In this document: one piece after another, positions 11,237 through 22,172 of the stretch
How positions within the stretch are numbered: the stretch's first letter is position 1
Layout: the number at the start of each line of letters is the position of its first letter
From: Diphasiastrum complanatum
Lineage: Eukaryota; Streptophyta; Lycopodiopsida; Lycopodiales; Lycopodiaceae
Assembly (NCBI GenBank): GCA_029204225.1
Contig: CM055105.1
Coordinates: 9,457,744-9,521,743, forward strand
Direction of reading: 5' to 3'
Length of the DNA stretch: 64,000 nucleotides
Made by a program: the position numbers and the translations under genes
The notes under the pieces: generated by a model
The model's input: the letters and a program-made list of their open reading frames with translations, nothing else
Databases searched by the model: none
Told to the model about the DNA's origin: nothing

Positions 11237-11708
11237 TGTTACGACTCAGTCTAGTTTTGACATGACCTCGGCATGACCGGTCACTCAGAGGGCCCGAGGC
11301 CAAGTTGGCAAGGTTCAGTGATCGGGAAGGGCATCGCTTCCAAGTGGGAACCGATGTATCTCGAAATCCCGTGATCCAATGAGACCGTTTGACAAGCTGT
11401 CAAAGATGCGGTCGCGTAACCGTCGGGGCCCTAGCTGTTAGTGCTAGCCGACAAGCAGTCGGGGTGACCAGTTGGTGTCATCGGTAATGACGGGGCATGG
11501 GGGTGGTATCCCGTGAGTCACTCACTATTCACAGGTCGCATGCAGTGTGTATGCCAGGTGGCCTGATCAACCACTGGGGGGTTACCTCGTGTATGTTGAC
11601 AGAAATAGCAGGTAGTGGACTCAAGAGGGGGCTAAATATGGTTGGGGGGATCATTCCACACACCGGCCTTCAGGAGTTGAGCAGCTTAGAGAGTTTTGGT
11701 TGTTCACA
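11237..11708 (+). repeat. 3' LTR of the gypsy element
   Basis: Begins TGTTACGACTC and ends TTGTTCACA, with the canonical TG...CA ends. Otherwise equivalent to 6881-7347. The downstream base run GAGCTCGAG belongs to another element. Confidence 0.93.
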
Positions 11709-12500
11709 GAGCTCGAGAAGTAGGATAGGCACTAGGAACACGATCAATCTGATGGTTGATAGAACATAAAGGTTGTAAGGTAGAGGGTTCGGCGAAAACC
11801 AAATGATATGTCGTGAGTAAGTCAAAAATAGCTCAAGGAATAGGAGTAGGGGATGGAGTAGCAACATTGACACATAAAAGAGTGGCACAATGAGAGCCTT
11901 AGGGAGGCTATGTGTAAATTTCTTGGCAGTGATAGGGTTATCATCAACAGTCAAATCAATATCTAGAAAAATAAAAGGAGAAGTATCAACTAGGATAGAG
12001 ATATGATGACCAGATAGATTCATAATAACATCTCCTAAAGTGGGAAATTAATGAGCACCAAGTAAAATATCATACCGCTCAATAGGAATAATATAAAAGT
12101 CCGCATGTGAAGAGAAAGTACGTATTTGATATGGGAGAGTCTGAAGCATATGAGTACTCTAAAAAGAGTCAGAACTGGCTACTTCAACAAGAGTAGGTGG
12201 GAAATAGGGATTGTGGGAGCATGAATGCGAGTAGCAACTATCTGAGTAATAAAATAATGAGTATTATTAGTATCGACCAATGCAATGAACTCATGACCCA
12301 TAATATTGACACGTTAATGAATATGATGAGGGCCAAGAGTGTTAGATCAAGTAGCATAAGCAAGTTGATCTAAAAACTCAGTAGGATCATCAGGAGGTGG
12401 AGGGTAGAAAAGAATGAGACGAGGTATTTATGTTGTAAAGTAGAAGCAAGCGACACGGCACGATCTAAAGAAGTGGGCTGAAAAGACTGAAAATCATAGC
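11709..12500 (-). pseudogene. Reverse-strand gypsy gag end/protease relic
   Basis: Reading right to left, VNIMGHEFIALVDTNNTH (about 12313-12260) matches the retropepsin active-site strand of plant gypsy elements, where ALVDSGATH is usual; the key Gly is replaced. Further on, FYIIPIERYDILLGAH and FPTLGDVIMNLSGH (about 12100-12000) match the protease C-terminal strand and the linker towards RT. Several stops and frame changes occur. It abuts the 3' LTR of the forward gypsy element with no intervening host sequence. Confidence 0.7.
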
Positions 12501-13169
12501 GAGCACCACATCATAGATGCAGCTGCAAACCGCAACCGCGATTCATGTTAGTGTTTGGAGAATCGTTTCCTTTTTTTTGGATTTTGGTGGGCAATATAGG
12601 TATCAGCTTGAAGCTCTTCGCGAGAACAATGCATTTATGCAGGTTGCTAGTAGTTTCAAGCACGATATGGTCCATTTCAAGGTAGACATACAGCTGGAAC
12701 AATGTTTTATGCTAGATTCAAACTGACTGAAAACTATGATTGTTGAAGCAACTAGTTCGTGTGCAATATGGGTATCAGATTGGAGCACTACTCAAGGGCC
12801 GTAAATTAATGCTACTTGCAAGGTAATTTCAGGTACAATGCAGTCCATTTCAGCGTGCCTCACACCCAAACATATTGACGCAGGTTCTAGCTATCGTAAC
12901 ACATTTTGGTTGCACAATTGGGTAGTGCTTAATGAATTGGAGACATTATGCACTAAGATGTTGTGTTATGGCAGCTGGAACCTGTGTCGATATGTTTGTC
13001 AATGCTTTTTCCATGCAAACATATTGACCTATTTAGACATAGTAGACACATCCAACTGATATCAAATTTGACACAAATCAAACACACCCATTGTGGTTTG
13101 TGTACAAAAATAATCATGCATAAAAAAAAAAAGAACAGTTAAGCACCAAATTGGATAATAAGCATGACT

Positions 13170-13172
<3 letters not shown>
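12501..13172. other. No gene recognised
   Basis: AT-rich sequence with only short, unrelated frames. Nothing with a recognisable domain or repeat structure was seen before the (CT)n tract. Confidence 0.5.

Positions 13173-13239
<67 letters not shown>
13173..13239 (+). repeat. (CT)n microsatellite
   Basis: Pure CT dinucleotide repeat of about 33 units. Sequence belonging to the 3' part of LINE copy C begins soon after its right edge. Confidence 0.95.
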
Positions 13240-13241
<2 letters not shown>

Positions 13242-13611
13242 ATCTACGCGCGCCTCTAGAGCTACCAGAGCTCCTCTATCACAGCCCACAGCTGCTGTGG
13301 GTATCAGACGCTTTTTTCGAGACTGATATTTATCCTTTTACTTTCCTCAACAGAGCAGGCGGTTAAGCTCTTGCACCTGTACCCTCTTCAGAGCTGGAGG
13401 TTAAGCTCTTGTGTATCTGCTCTTTTTATGCATTTTATGATTCTATATTGGCTATGTCTTTTCCTAGCTCGAGAGAGTTCTATTTTGTCTTTTCCATTTA
13501 GACTAGTGTTTTTTATTATGTTGTCCGACATGGACAGTAATCCTACGAGATGTACTTATTCATTTTGTCTTATGTGCCCGTGCCCTTGGGCACTCAACAA
13601 ACATTAATACA
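13240..13611 (+). mobile_element. LINE copy C, 3' end only
   Basis: The last 100 bases (about 13515-13611) resemble the 3' end of LINE copy A near 4485-4585: GTAC(A)T-ATT, a CTTATG phrase, a GGGCAC-type phrase and a final AACATTAAT before the TTTC tail. The upstream part contains two diverged copies of a GGTTAAGCTCTTG phrase (about 13360 and 13400). It looks like a 5'-truncated insertion, the usual outcome of incomplete target-primed reverse transcription. Confidence 0.6.
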
Positions 13612-13630
13612 TTTTCTTTCTTTCTTTCTT

Positions 13631-13672
<42 letters not shown>
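13612..13672 (+). repeat. (TTTC)n then (TC)n tail
   Basis: Same architecture as 4577-4755: TTTC units pass into a TC run. It separates the 3' end of LINE copy C from the 5' leader of LINE copy D. Confidence 0.92.
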
Positions 13673-13676
<4 letters not shown>

Positions 13677-14697
13677 CTTCTCTCTCCATCACCATCTCCA
13701 TCTCCACGTAGCCATCATCTCCTCACTGCTTCCATCATCTGAAAATTTTCTCAGGCTGTAAAATCCGTACAGATCGTACGTATCCGTACCGTACTGAAAG
13801 TACAGGCTGACGACTGCGTAGTGCTCTGTCTTACCTTCAATCTGAATCAATTTTTGGGTCAACGGACTTCGTATGAAAAAGTTACACTCATTTCCGTAAA
13901 ACTGCTTGATTAGGGTTTTGCTTCCTCTCTCATCTATCTCCTGCAAATCATCCTACGGCTTCGTTTCGCCTGCCTCCAGGCTTTGTCTTGCGCACAAAGT
14001 GTGCTAAGAAGTTTATGTCTACAGGCTCTCGCAAACGTCTTCGCACTTTGGAAATTGCGTCCACCATGCCTACCGATTCTGTCAACGCTGCCACAGGTCG
14101 CTGCTTCGTCCTCAGTTGCTATGGGAGCGACCGTCTGAGTTCACCTTCTTCACCTCTAATATGGTCCTTGTGGCCATGATATATCGAGGACCTTGAATCT
14201 GAACTCTTGACTCATGCTGCCGACCTCTTTGCCCCAACACTAGCGACCCTTCTCAATTCCGCAATCGTCTCTGGCTTCCCATACTCTTGGTGCACCACCA
14301 TCATCCACCCTATTTAGAAAAATGGTGACCCAATGATCCTTGATAACTATTGCACTATCATGATTGGGCATGTTCTTGCGAAGCTATATGGGACCATCCT
14401 TCAGTCTGTGGTGAGTACAGAGGTGGAATCCAGGAAGTTACATGCTTTGGGCCAGGCAAGGTTTCGATCCCACTACTCTATCACTGACCATATCTTCACT
14501 CTTCGAGCTCTGATTGAGGAAGCGAAGCACAGGAAAGAGAAGGTTTACTGCTATGGACTTCATGAAATGAAAGCCTTGGATCCTATCCCATGCTCCTTGT
14601 TCAATCAGAGACTTCGTGACCTTGGCTTTTCCACTGACATCATTTTGGCTGTGTGGCTCTTTATGAGAGAGTTTTGGGTTGTTTCTGACATGGCAAT
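13673..14697 (+). mobile_element. LINE copy D, 5' leader, ORF1 start and part of RT
   Basis: Starts at the edge of the TC tract with a 5' leader of about 340 bases that includes the phrase TTAGGGTTTT (a telo-box on the reverse strand, 13911-13920). ORF1 starts at an ATG at 14015 (MSTGSRKRLRTLEIASTMP); the phrase from 14047 repeats the first bases of the window. After about 45 codons it jumps to the RT fingers, so ORF1's core and all of the endonuclease are deleted. The RT is cut by an LTR at 14698. Confidence 0.83.
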
Positions 14698-14733
14698 TGT
14701 TACATCCACGTCCTGTATACAGGATTCGGCATA
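14180..14733 (+). pseudogene. LINE copy D reverse transcriptase fragment
   Basis: Recognisable from LLNSAIVSGFPYSWC through NYCTIMIGHVLAKLYG and ALGQARFRSHYSITDHIFTL, matching copies A and B. Motif A is destroyed: where A and B have CFVD-plus-KAFD, this copy has YGLHEMKALD, losing the catalytic Asp context. A stop lies at 14315. The frame runs into LTR sequence at 14698, so its last codons are not LINE-derived. Confidence 0.82.
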
Positions 14734-15188
14734 ATCCTAGACTTAGAGATTCGGTACTCTAGTGTGTACGAGTTTATTAGTTATGCCTCGCCATTCCGGA
14801 CTAGGCCAATATTGTAATTAATAAATTTGTGAGGTCCTAGGATGCCCATTAGGACATGTGGAGCTAGTGCATGGTGTCTGACGGCTTTAGATGCATGTAA
14901 AGGAGATCAAAAGCAATTGGTTGAGACTTGGCATCCTGTAGGGAATATTCCTAGGCCAATGGGCTTTATATATACATGTATGAACTCGCCCATCTACATA
15001 GCTATTTTCCAGTTTCCGATTGCCAGAATCTTCCTCTCCTCTCGTCTATTCAATCACCGTGGCTCGGGGGAGAAGCTGATTGGGGTTTGACTCTTGGCTT
15101 CTAGCTGGTTCGGCGGTTTGGCTCCAAAATAGTCCTTTTGGTGCATGCAACATGATTTATAGAGGATCTTCACTTGGCGACCCTTACA
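14698..15188 (+). repeat. LTR inserted in LINE copy D
   Basis: Runs from TGTTACATCC to CCCTTACA (491 bp) with TG...CA ends, a TATA box (TTTATATATACATG, about 14965-14978) and, right after it, GTGATATTAGAGC, a decayed version of the TGGTATCAGAGC primer site. The internal region beyond is short and unrecognisable. The LINE RT does not resume downstream, so this is the 5' end of a truncated element rather than a clean solo LTR. Confidence 0.62.
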
Positions 15189-16289
15189 GTGATATTAGAG
15201 CTTGGCTTTGCATTGATCAGATTGGCAGAGTTGCTTTTTGCTTTTTCCCAGCTTTTTGGTAGGATCTCTTTGCGTTTTTCTTCCTGGTGATGGAATTGAC
15301 CTACAAGTAAGTGGCCTCTCTAATTCTTGATTTCTTTCAGCCTAATGATCAGTGTTACGGACTTTCTCCATGGACATAACTGAAAATTGTTCGGTTTTTT
15401 ACGTTTTGACTTGTATTCACTGTTTTAGCATGAAATTTGTTGAATTTACTGTATGTAAGTGATTTTTGAAGATTGTAATTACTGTTTTTTAGTCATTAGG
15501 ACAGGTTCTAATGATTTGCATGCCGATAATTTGGTCAATATCGGATCGAGACAGATTTTGGTCAAAATTCGACAATTTTGGCTAGATTTGACTGTAAGAA
15601 TTGATATTGAGCATAATCAGAAACTTTGGCACTTGTTTTAGTTTTTGCTACAACCAATATATGCTGCATTGAGCTTGACCATGGTTACCAAAGTGGATCA
15701 AACTTGCGATAAGTTATCAATAAGCTTCGGTAGCAGATTTTTGACATCTAATATAACAGCCCACAAGCAAATCAGGAACTGCTCACTAAATGTTTGTGCC
15801 TTTTCGCAGAGATCTTTATATCACCACGTTTCTTACTGTATAATGCTTCTATTGCACTTTATACATCCTAATTTGAACTAGTAACATGCTTGTTTTATGT
15901 CATGCTATGGTGTACTCACATTGAGGAATACAATTTTTTATGAGAGGTTTATAGATCTTAGGAGAGAATATTAGCATCATAAAGCTCTTGATTGAGAATT
16001 GATGAATTTTAAGAAGAAAATATCTTTCTTTGGAACTTAACCAAAAGTCGATATGTGCATTTGTTCTACATAGTCTTTCTTTTTATTCAAGCTCTAAAAC
16101 ATACAAGCATTGAGAAAACATTTTCCAAATTTTTGACAACATGTTTCTTCCTGAAGAAAAGCATTGTATGGTGATGGTGGCAAAATCTTGGCTTCTAGTG
16201 ATGAAGAAATATATCAAACGCCTTTCTCATTTTCATATTCAAGGCATGCCAATTGGAGGTATTTAACAATGTTTATTTATTCATTGTAG
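15189..16289. other. Leader remnant then probable intron
   Basis: The first 100 bases after the LTR could be the start of a retroelement leader. The remainder is AT-rich with no frame of interest and ends at a pyrimidine-poor but valid acceptor (TTGTAG) of the exon at 16290. No further exon of that gene was found here. Confidence 0.45.
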
Positions 16290-16868
16290 AAGCTATGATA
16301 CTATCAAGGATCCTGTAACAAGAAATTTTAGTTTCGAAGTTTCAAGGGTGTTGCATGATTCTTTGGATAGCTTGAGCAGTGATGATGATCGCAGGCAGAT
16401 AACTCATATAATTTCACGGTTTGTGCAATTGGTAAGAAGCATATGAACTTTTTCTTTTGCTTGAGTGAAGATTTGAAGCCAATCATAGTTTTTGGCAAAA
16501 AGCTTAAATTCAGCTCAAGTTGGTATTTAGAAATTTGTAAATAAAAAGATGGAATTCTATATTTATGATGTGCTGTATGGACATAAATTGTGTCATCTGC
16601 ATCGAAAGCTTTTGAACGTAAGCTGTGTTATAGTTTAGAAAAGGTGTATACGATCCTAGATGTTTCTTGTTGACATGGGCAGCACAAGTATCAATGTAGA
16701 TAATCTTAGAAAAGACTATCTTTAAGAACTAATGCCTTCGTCTATGCTAACTATATTGAGAACTTGGAGTGGTTTTCTTTCCAGGTAGACTTTGGACGAG
16801 ATGTGGAGCAACATTTAACCTTTCTGGTAGATTGTCGGTCAAAATTTGCTAACATGGATCCTGTCAGG
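16290..16868 (+). CDS. VPS35L: VPS35L homologue, two internal exons (partial)
   Basis: Two exons, 16290-16431 and 16785-16868, with AG acceptors and GTAAGA and GTGAGT donors. Skipping the first base, exon 1 reads SYDTIKDPVTRNFSFEVSRV, then HDSLDSLSSDDDRRQ and ITHIISRFVQL; exon 2 follows in frame with VDFGRDVEQHLTFLVDCRSK and FANMDPVR. The phrase FGRD-EQ-L-F plus a later NMDPV is typical of VPS35L, the large subunit of the retriever complex that returns cargo from endosomes to the cell surface. The known protein has many more exons; none was seen in the flanks, so either the introns are very long or this is a gene fragment. Both exons are free of stops and keep phase, which favours a real gene. 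Confidence 0.75.
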
Positions 16869-17640
16869 GTGAGTTTTTTCATGAAACTATAATTGTTTAA
16901 GTCTTTGTTTGATTGGGTCAAAGCTTACCTTTCATAATTTGTCTTCTTCAAGTTCAAGCAAAGTATATAGATTGTGTATGCTCTTACTTTTCAAATTATT
17001 CTTTGCTTGAAAGAGACAATTACGTGTCCATGTTGTAGCACTTCATTGCTATGAACAACTTTGAGTCCTTGCAAACTGCAGGCAAATCCTAGCATAATGA
17101 ATATGTTATGAGGGTAATCAAAAAAAGAAAACAAAAGCAGTACTAGATAAAGTTCACACAAAATCTAGAAAGAGAAGCTTTCTTATAAAGACCGATTTGG
17201 TTCATTCTAGAAGTTATTGTGGGTTTTACATTTCAGTATGACTGCCATAGTATAAGATCTCGAAATTTTGGGGCTACTATATTCTTCACATTTCTATACA
17301 AGAATTTGTTCTGGAATGTTGAGCATTGTGCTATTTTGAATGCATCCATAATTTTCCCAGTGATAGTACAAATAGTTGAACTTGTAAAAAAAAACTAGAT
17401 CAAAAAAATGAAAAAAAAAAAGAATATTGTTAAAAATGGTGTTAAATCTTAAAAGAATCGTAATACAAACTTAAACCCTTTAAAAAATTTAAAACCCTAC
17501 AAAAAAAATCTAGAAAGCGTTGAAAGGATTTAACCTTAATGAAAAAAACATAAAAAATAGAATTGTAAACTAGTAAAAGACCTTAAACAAATACAAAAGT
17601 AATAATAATGACAAGATAAAAAGTTCACAAAACATATAAA
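16869..17640. other. Probable intron
   Basis: AT-rich, with homopolymer A runs (about 17390-17420) and no recognisable frame. The next VPS35L exon was looked for and not found. Confidence 0.45.
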
Positions 17641-17641
17641 A

Positions 17642-17790
17642 AAGTCAAGGACTAGGGGCAAGGGCCAAGGGCTATAAATTAAGGGCGAAATGCTAAGGCT
17701 AAGGGCCTAGGGGCAAGGGCCAACGACTAACGGCTATGGGCTAAGAGCTACGAGTTAAGAGCCACTGGCTAAGGGCCAAGAGCTAAGGAC
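17642..17790 (+). repeat. Degenerate heptamer minisatellite (AAGGGCY-like)
   Basis: About 20 loosely periodic units of 6-8 bases such as AAGGGCC, AAGGGCT, TAAGGGC and TAAGAGC. The strand is strongly purine biased. It resembles a scrambled relative of a telomere-like heptamer (TTTAGGG) but never shows the true telomeric unit. Confidence 0.75.
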
Positions 17791-17985
17791 TAAGGTTTCA
17801 TAATTTTGTTACAGTCTCATAATTTTGTTTATTATACAAATTTATTAGAATTTCATAATTTTGCTAATTATACTTCCAATAGCATTGCAAATCCTAACAT
17901 AAAGTGTACCTATGATTTTTTTCAGGGTCACTACATGGACTGCTCGAGAGAAGATGTTCCAGTTGTTTTATTTTTTTGAAAAGAA

Positions 17986-18189
17986 GTGGTTCCATTTGGA
18001 AATGTCTTAACCGCTGAATCAAGTAGAACATGTTTTTTCAGAGAAGTTGGTACGGATAAAAGTGTGGTTCTAATTCCAAAGGTGTTTAAAATAGATTGTC
18101 GTTTGCCATACCCTCACGGTGATTTTGATCGCCTTGGAGACGTTTACAACTATATTTCCATCGATATAATTGCAAAAAAAATCTTGTGA
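17986..18189 (+). pseudogene. Transposon-associated domain (DUF8039-like) fragment
   Basis: A 67-codon frame whose pattern VVPFGNVLTA ... VVLIPKVFKID ... LPYPHGDFDRLGDVYNYI resembles a domain of plant CACTA-type transposon proteins: a V-x-GxV start, then a strand with V-V and a conserved LP-P----LGD-------W end. The usual Trp-Pro is missing. The frame stops at 18187 and is preceded by a stop near 17978. Similarity was judged from memory of the pattern, so the assignment is tentative. Confidence 0.4.
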
Positions 18190-18210
18190 GATAATGCAGA
18201 TATTCTCAAA

Positions 18211-18618
18211 ATGAATGAATTTGTTCTTGCCAAGTGTCCATTATACAACATTAATGATGTTGTTGATTGTATGGATTTTGAAGGGGTAGTAGTTTTCACT
18301 GCTAAATTCAAATGCTACTATCTCAGTGAAAAAAACTTGCTTGTTATCGTGAAGGTGACCTCAATTACAACAGAAGGAAATATTGCGAATGCCATGACAA
18401 ATGACGGAGACTCTTTCTACATGCAAAATCAAACAATGATTTGGTGTTTGTCAAAGCTATTTTTGCACTCTAAAAAGAGAAAACATGTATCATTTCTTGA
18501 ACCATTAAGTGAGTGCTTTATGTATTATTCTAAATGTTTAAATAGAAACAACATGAAAAAAATGTTGGGCCATCCTTGTGGTTTAAAAAGGGGTAGCATA
18601 CGTCGACAAGATCAGTAG
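18211..18618 (+). pseudogene. Unrecognised frame downstream of the DUF8039-like fragment
   Basis: 135 codons, Met start, stop at 18616. Composition is rich in Cys, Lys and aromatic residues without a known motif. It begins 21 bases after the stop of the preceding fragment, so the two may be one broken transposon gene. No zinc-finger spacing or signal peptide was found. Confidence 0.3.
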
Positions 18619-19499
18619 ATGTAGAAAATAGATCTGCTGATTGCAATACAACAATATCAAGTAACTATAACTCGGATATTTTGATAGGAATCAAAGATAT
18701 TTTTCAAGGTCGTAATATGTCAAGATCAAATTGTGTGTGAAATCAGAGCATGCACATACGCATTCACATAGCAGAAAAAAAGAGAGAGAACACCATTGTT
18801 TTATACCGTAAACTTGCACAATATAATGAGAGGAATGCAGTACGTGAGAGAGAGGTAGAGGTTACACCTCTTCATAAAAGACCTCAGTCCATTTCACATT
18901 GGGATAGGGCCCAAACTATATTAAACTTGACTGAAGGCACATTTGGCCTTTACCACATTTATATATTACATTTCAAGTATGTCTATAAATAACAAAGTGA
19001 CATTGCCCATGAATAGTAATTCTAACACCTGTTCTCAATGACAGCTTTGTTAGAGGTGTTACTTCATGCTTAACCAAGTACATCACATGGAAAGTACATT
19101 ATACTCCTAATTCTACTGATGTGGCATTTATGCTAGCAATTAGTGCAAAAATTTGATGTCATCAAATGGAGAATGTGTGAAACAATTCCACCACCTTTCC
19201 TTGAGCCAAACATCCACTAGAATTTGCTAAACAAATTGCTCACTGCATCATGTCCAAGAGCTATGCCAAGGATAATATCCTTCCTTGAAAGTGCAAATGC
19301 ATCCGCAAATTGCCTCATATAGAAGACCACCTTATTTTTGCATCCAAGGAACCATCTTCTAAGATACCTATTTCAAGTTTAGCAATCCTGCAACAACTTT
19401 CTAAATCTCATAGAAGATAAAGTACATGCGCACAAACTTATTACCAAGCATCTGCTTCGTCATAAGACTTTTCAGCTACAGTTGTTAGGTTCACTTCCT
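18619..19499. other. No gene recognised
   Basis: Contains one 80-codon frame (18750-18992) of charged composition without recognisable content. The right part may be pol-like remnants of the reverse copia element beginning at 19500, but no motif could be confirmed. Confidence 0.4.
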
Positions 19500-20271
19500 C
19501 TTTTTCTTTATCACTTTCAGTGGACTTCTTTGACTTGAGATTCGCTTTCATCTTTAAACATTGATTCTTATAATGTCCCATCTTTTCACAATAAAAGCAC
19601 TTAACGTTCTTTTTACTCTTAGAACTGTCTTTTTCACTTTTAGATTTATTATTCTGATTAGCTTTTTATTTAGTAAACAAAACGATTTCATCTGAAGAGA
19701 TTGTAATAACAGAATGTTGCATCCTACGTTTTTCTTCAAGTAATGAAACTATCATCATTTTTAATGACTAATTAGGCAAATTTCCAAGTGTAAAACTGAC
19801 ATTACTATATTCAATCGACATGCTATTCAATAGTACGACCATAAGATCATCTTCGGGAATATTAGAACCAATTCCAACAAGTTGATTCATTATTGACTTC
19901 ATACGATTCACATAATCATTTAAGCTCATTCCACTTTCTAGTTTTAATGCGAAAAATTGCTGCTTAAGAAGGGTTTTACCATTTTTAGAACGTGCTCCAA
20001 ATATAGCTTCCAATGATTGCCATATTTCACGAGCAATCTTAGATAGGTCTAAATGATGAATTTGAGAATCACTCAAACCAAGACCAATGCAAGCAGCAGC
20101 TCTTTTATCACGCAAATCAATACTAGAAAAATCACCTGAATCTTCTTGCTTAACTTTGGAACCCTCAACAAGATTCCACAGATTTTTCTCAGTCAATAAT
20201 AATCTCATCTTGACTTAACATGTATGAAAGTTCTTACCGTCAAATTAATCAAATGAAGTTCTTTGATCCAT
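19500..20271 (-). pseudogene. Reverse copia gag with zinc knuckle
   Basis: Starts at MDQRTSF near 20271; a stop follows, then an open 146-codon stretch (20208-19768) with the UBN2-type gag signature: EKNLWNLVEG, REIWQSLEAIFG, KQQFFALKLESG, LNDYVNRMKSIMNQL and VLLNSMSIEYSNV. After a stop it continues to the CCHC knuckle CFYCEKMGHYKNQC (about 19594-19553), which binds element RNA. Pol is not found to the left. At least three stops interrupt the frame. Confidence 0.85.
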
Positions 20272-21960
20272 TATAGCCAACTTTAATGACGTAAATGAAT
20301 GATCAATTTAGTTTCAAAAATTTTGGCAATTGTTTTACTTAGTTAACTAATGATAAGTGCACGTAACCGAGGGAGAGGGCATAAGACATCACCTCGACTA
20401 AGCTTATCACTTGGTTAGTTCGTAAAACCAATTTGACTTTTTAATTCCTTGAAAAATATTCACTTCAATCTATATATATTCTGTACTTAGCATGACAATC
20501 AATTACTAGCTTTTGATCAGCTTTTAACAAGTTTTACATTGACATTTTTCAAAAAGATCTTTGTTGTTCCTAATAAAAAATGGAGTCTCTGCACTAAAAA
20601 CTTAATAAGTTTTTCTGCTGATGTCCGAATCACTAGATTTTTTGTTCAAAACAAAGCTTAAACATTGTAGAACAGTTCTGTATAGTTTTTGGTTCGACAG
20701 AAATAGATTCTCTATGCAAAATTAAACCTCTGTTTTGCATTTTTCTTAAATTTTAACACAGTGGGTCTGTTCCTAAGCTTGGAAGACAGCCCTTAAGGAC
20801 CCAATTGCAATTTTTTTTAAAATGCCGTTAAAAACTTCAGGAGGACCAAATTTTTTTTTACCATTTATCTTGGGCACTTGAATGTTTTGGGTCCATCACT
20901 CTCATTCACTTCCAACGTGCTCTTCTTCAAAAATCTCTTTTCTCTCTGTATTGGGATCGCAATTAATATGTTTGATTGTCTTGTAGCCATCGCGACTGAG
21001 AGGGCTATTGTTTTGTGCATTCTCACAGTCATTGCCAGCATGATTTACATCAAGACATCATGACCTTTTGACTTCCTAAAATCAACGCTCAAATTCTAGG
21101 GCTGGACTTTCAAAGCCCACGGTTGGTTTGCATATGGAGCTAGTGGCTCCTGGGTGCAAATCTGTCGTTCCAAACAGAGCCTGCAATTGGCTTGCATTTC
21201 TGTGATTCCCTTCGCAATGATGGACATACAGCTTTACGCAAGAAGGCTTGAAACAGGCTGACTGATACTCGGGACTCCTTGAAGAAAAACGTGGCCTTCA
21301 GAAAAAATGGTTGTCACGACGTCCTGCATCATTCTATCTTGGGTGGACACATGTCACGGCTTCAGGCTATCACCCTCTTCTCTTTGCTGGATTGCGACCG
21401 TATCCTGAAGAATGCTATCCAGCATGTATCGCTCAGCTATGACCTCGCCAGTAATAACAATAACGAATGTGCTTCCACGATGTTTGTGGATGTACGACCA
21501 TGTCTCACGAAACCAGTTCACAAACTGATTCTGATTCTGTAATATGTGGCTCTGGATGAAACAGAATCTCCCGACTCTGGATTGCTCACGCAAATCTTAC
21601 TCAAATTTGTCCTCCCAGATTCAGTCACACTCCTTTTTATTAAAACTGATCTTCCAGAATCAACATCATCAATAAAACTTTAAGAAATTACTGAGATGAG
21701 GGAGAAATCAACCCATTAACTACACGCTCCTTGCAATGACCTTACTGGAGTGATCCTGCATCACTAAACCAGGCTTCAATAGAATAGCAAGCATGGCTCT
21801 CTTTTTTTCATTCTATTCTGCACATAGAAACTAAATTCAAGTGACAAAATCTTTGTTTATTAACAAAGCAGAAAACTTTATTACGAGATATTAGAACTTA
21901 AAATGGGCCCTTATTTCGATTCCGTGATCTTTTATTCTGAACTCACAAGTTTTTTTGTTT
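20272..21960. other. No gene recognised
   Basis: The part next to 20271 would be the leader and LTR of the reverse copia element, but no second LTR copy exists in the window to define it. A 61-codon hydrophobic frame (20878-21063) and an 87-codon frame (21279-21542) have no recognisable features. Confidence 0.4.
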
Positions 21961-21971
21961 TCTTTCTATCT

Positions 21972-22172
21972 CAAGATATCGAATCGATGCGCGAGTTCCC
22001 AAACATTGCATGGTCGGATTCATTCAGGTGCGCTGAATCGATATCATCCACTCCTGACGTGTTCTTGCAGAAAATTTTAATCTTGTCCTAGCGATATCGG
22101 ATCAACGCGCGCACTCTTGTTCTGTCCTCTACCGATATCATTTTGTCGCGTTGAACCGATATCAGGCTCAAT
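21972..22172 (+). repeat. Leader with repeated GATATC / GCGCG motifs
   Basis: Five GATATC hexamers occur within about 190 bases (about 21976, 22041, 22093, 22133, 22158), most paired with a nearby CGCG or GCGC within 20 bases, in both orientations. The block ends at the ATG of the reading frame at 22173. It is probably the 5' leader of the retroelement that follows; the paired inverted motifs could fold. Confidence 0.5.

Larger units (their letters stand above)
6881..11708 (+). mobile_element. Ty3/gypsy chromovirus with both LTRs, pol partly deleted
   Basis: Order: 5' LTR, initiator-Met-type primer site, gag, protease, start of RT, (deletion), end of integrase with chromodomain, polypurine tract, 3' LTR. 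The gene order and the C-terminal chromodomain place it in the plant chromoviruses. The two LTRs differ at about 21 of 467 aligned positions by hand count, mostly transitions, so the insertion is not young. Flanks differ (ACCT at left, GAGCT at right), so no target duplication is seen. Confidence 0.93.

Noticed and set aside
13062-13366. Forward and reverse frames made of Ser-Leu or Arg-Glu repeats, also at 4497-4920, 46039-46309 and 47624-48030
   Set aside because: They are translations of (TC)n microsatellites; the flanking codons show no domain.
20878-21063. Hydrophobic 61-codon frame that looks like a small membrane protein
   Set aside because: No start context, no family resemblance and no neighbouring exon; AT-rich sequence often gives such frames.
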